Shown here: one piece after another, positions 62,683 to 64,000 of the stretch
Layout of the letters: each line of letters starts with the position of its first letter
Position numbering within the stretch: position 1 is the stretch's first letter
Assembly (NCBI GenBank): GCA_019843655.1
Contig: JACDQD010000011.1
Location: 10,954,604-11,018,603, forward strand
Length of the DNA stretch: 64,000 nt
Direction: 5' to 3'
DNA from: Lethocerus indicus
Lineage: Eukaryota; Arthropoda; Insecta; Hemiptera; Belostomatidae
Translations under genes and position numbers: made by a program
Notes under the pieces: model-generated
Told to the model about the DNA's origin: nothing
Database searches by the model: none
What the model saw: the letters and a program-made list of their open reading frames with translations, nothing else

Positions 62683-64000
62683 CGCCCTGGCTCGCTAAAT
62701 GTGTTCTCTATTTGAATTTGGTACTGACCGTTGACTCTTGGAACACAAAAAAGTGTACACCGTAAATTTGTCCTCATTTTATGATCAGTTTTACAAGGAT
62801 TCGTACATAAAATCTGATTAAAAAAATGTTCAAATATCTAAAAATATTCGTATAAATCTATGTGTTTTATTAAACAACTCACTATGCGGAGGGGGTACCT
62901 CATCAGAAGTTGGTAGCTTTCTAACGCGGAAATTTTTTCCAATCGGTTGGCGTTTAGTCGATCAGTTGAACTGAAAAATATATTTTAAGGAATGTATTGT
63001 ATAATAACGTCCCTGATTGTACTAACAGGATGGTCTGATGTAGATGTGTATAACCAGGTGAATGGATCCAAGTAAATATCTCATACTTTTAATTGAGCTC
63101 ACTTGAAGGACAAGGATGGCTGGTTCTGGAGAACGATGAACGAAATTCCTGTTTTTTGCCCGCATAATGTTAGTCCAAAACCACAATCGAACAAGATAGC
63201 TTTGAACAAATTTCATTAGTGATAAATAATTAAATTCGCTAGTAATTTACGAAATTCGCCGTATTCCCACGGTATAATGTTTCGGTTCGGAAACATTCAA
63301 CGCGACGATGTAGTAGCAAATGAAATGTTTTTCATTCGAAAGCGGTTTCTTCTGCTTCGGCTGTACTTGTCTTGTTCGGCGGCGGTAGTAATATTTCATT
63401 AAAAATATAAAAAGACCTCCGGCTCCAGTCTGCATGTTGAAAGTAAGAGGGCTCCCGGAGCCGGATTCCCAACGAGGTTTTAAACGAGAAGCAAGAATCT
63501 CGGACAACTAGAATTAAAAGACACGATATAAAATAAAATAAAAACGTTATTCCTTTCTCCGACTATTCGGCCGATTCTAAATCGTCCCGAGTTTTGTTGA
63601 CATTGATGTCCCTCATTAACATTCAAATTGTGGCCTCCTTGTGCCGCGGTAAGAGAAACCAAAAAAGTGTGGAACTCTGCCAATACACCGCGAGTCCAGT
63701 TTTAAATCAAGTTCTTATTTGCATTTTACAAGTTATTTATATATTTATGTTAATTACCGGTGGTCGTTTAGCGTCCGGCGGTTGTACTTCAATTTATCCT
63801 CGATGTTCTTATTTTCTCATTTACCCGCCGTGTTGTTTTAACCGAAAAACTGTAAATCCTCGATTTTAGTACGCACCACTCTCGGAGGACTCTTCCCTTA
63901 AGAGCATTAAATCGTATAATGGATGTATTTTAAACGCGATATTAACTTTTATCTTGTATTCTTACCTGATCCAGTTACCAGATATCTTTTTTCTCCCTCT
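62683..64000. other. Non-coding stretch, no gene seen
   Basis: AT-rich, with a GC-richer part near 63270-63480 containing an odd-length inverted repeat GGCTCC/GGAGCC at 63451-63463. The last 50 bases include a minus-strand CAG|GTAAGA without a pyrimidine tract. Open frames are under 95 codons and unrecognised. Confidence 0.55.

Noticed and set aside
63960..63968. Minus-strand CAG|GTAAGA near the window end
   Set aside because: Lacks a pyrimidine tract and branch motif, so it is not a ratchet candidate.

Overview
The window looks like non-coding DNA from a eukaryote. It is moderately AT-rich, with many interleaved GC-rich patches of a few hundred bases. It has long dinucleotide microsatellites, and CpG is common rather than depleted. 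There are no closely packed open frames and no ribosome-binding-site or operon layout. The longest ATG-started open frame is 172 codons (15902-16420), about what chance gives in 64 kb. No open frame carries a domain or motif I recognise. An invertebrate, perhaps an insect, is the most natural reading (CTAAT branch-point motifs, GA/CT and TA repeats, undepleted CpG), but that is inference. No homologue identifies the source, and an artificial sequence cannot be excluded.

I find no supportable protein gene, rRNA, tRNA, CRISPR array or recognisable transposon. What stands out is a set of short, highly structured elements in otherwise featureless DNA. (1) Two plus-strand sites, at 19854/19855 and 58273/58274, join a 3' splice site directly to a 5' splice site (CAG|GTAAGA). 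Each has a CTAAT branch-point motif 21-22 nt upstream and a GTGAGT donor about 40 nt downstream. This is the architecture of recursive-splicing (ratchet) points and suggests that much of the window is one very long plus-strand intron. (2) Five perfect palindromes of 16-22 bp were found by eye (8853, 15661, 55438, 60618, 62661). Four are 18 bp or longer, where about 0.25 would be expected. Several have cores matching dimeric transcription-factor sites. (3) A diverged 50-bp element occurs twice, at 46890 and 47519, around a 22-bp identical core holding a Hox/Exd-type TGATTAATGG site. The 9-mer CGATGATTA from that core occurs seven times in the window.

Layout. 1-19.8 kb: unremarkable AT-rich DNA with GC patches, two large palindromes and one G-quadruplex motif. 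19.8-33 kb: first ratchet-like site, several G runs, a GTA repeat and a (CT)30 microsatellite. 33-46.9 kb: a C-rich quadruplex motif, a 42-bp tandem duplication and a GC-rich inverted repeat. 46.9-56.1 kb: the element pair, G13 and G-quadruplex motifs, a GAGA/CT simple-sequence cluster, two (TA)n arrays, a SOX-like palindrome and a 13-bp perfect hairpin. 56.1-64 kb: second ratchet-like site, an E-box palindrome and a 22-bp palindrome. A single coherent reading is regulatory and splicing architecture inside a long intron or gene desert of a developmental locus. No gene product was seen that would prove it.
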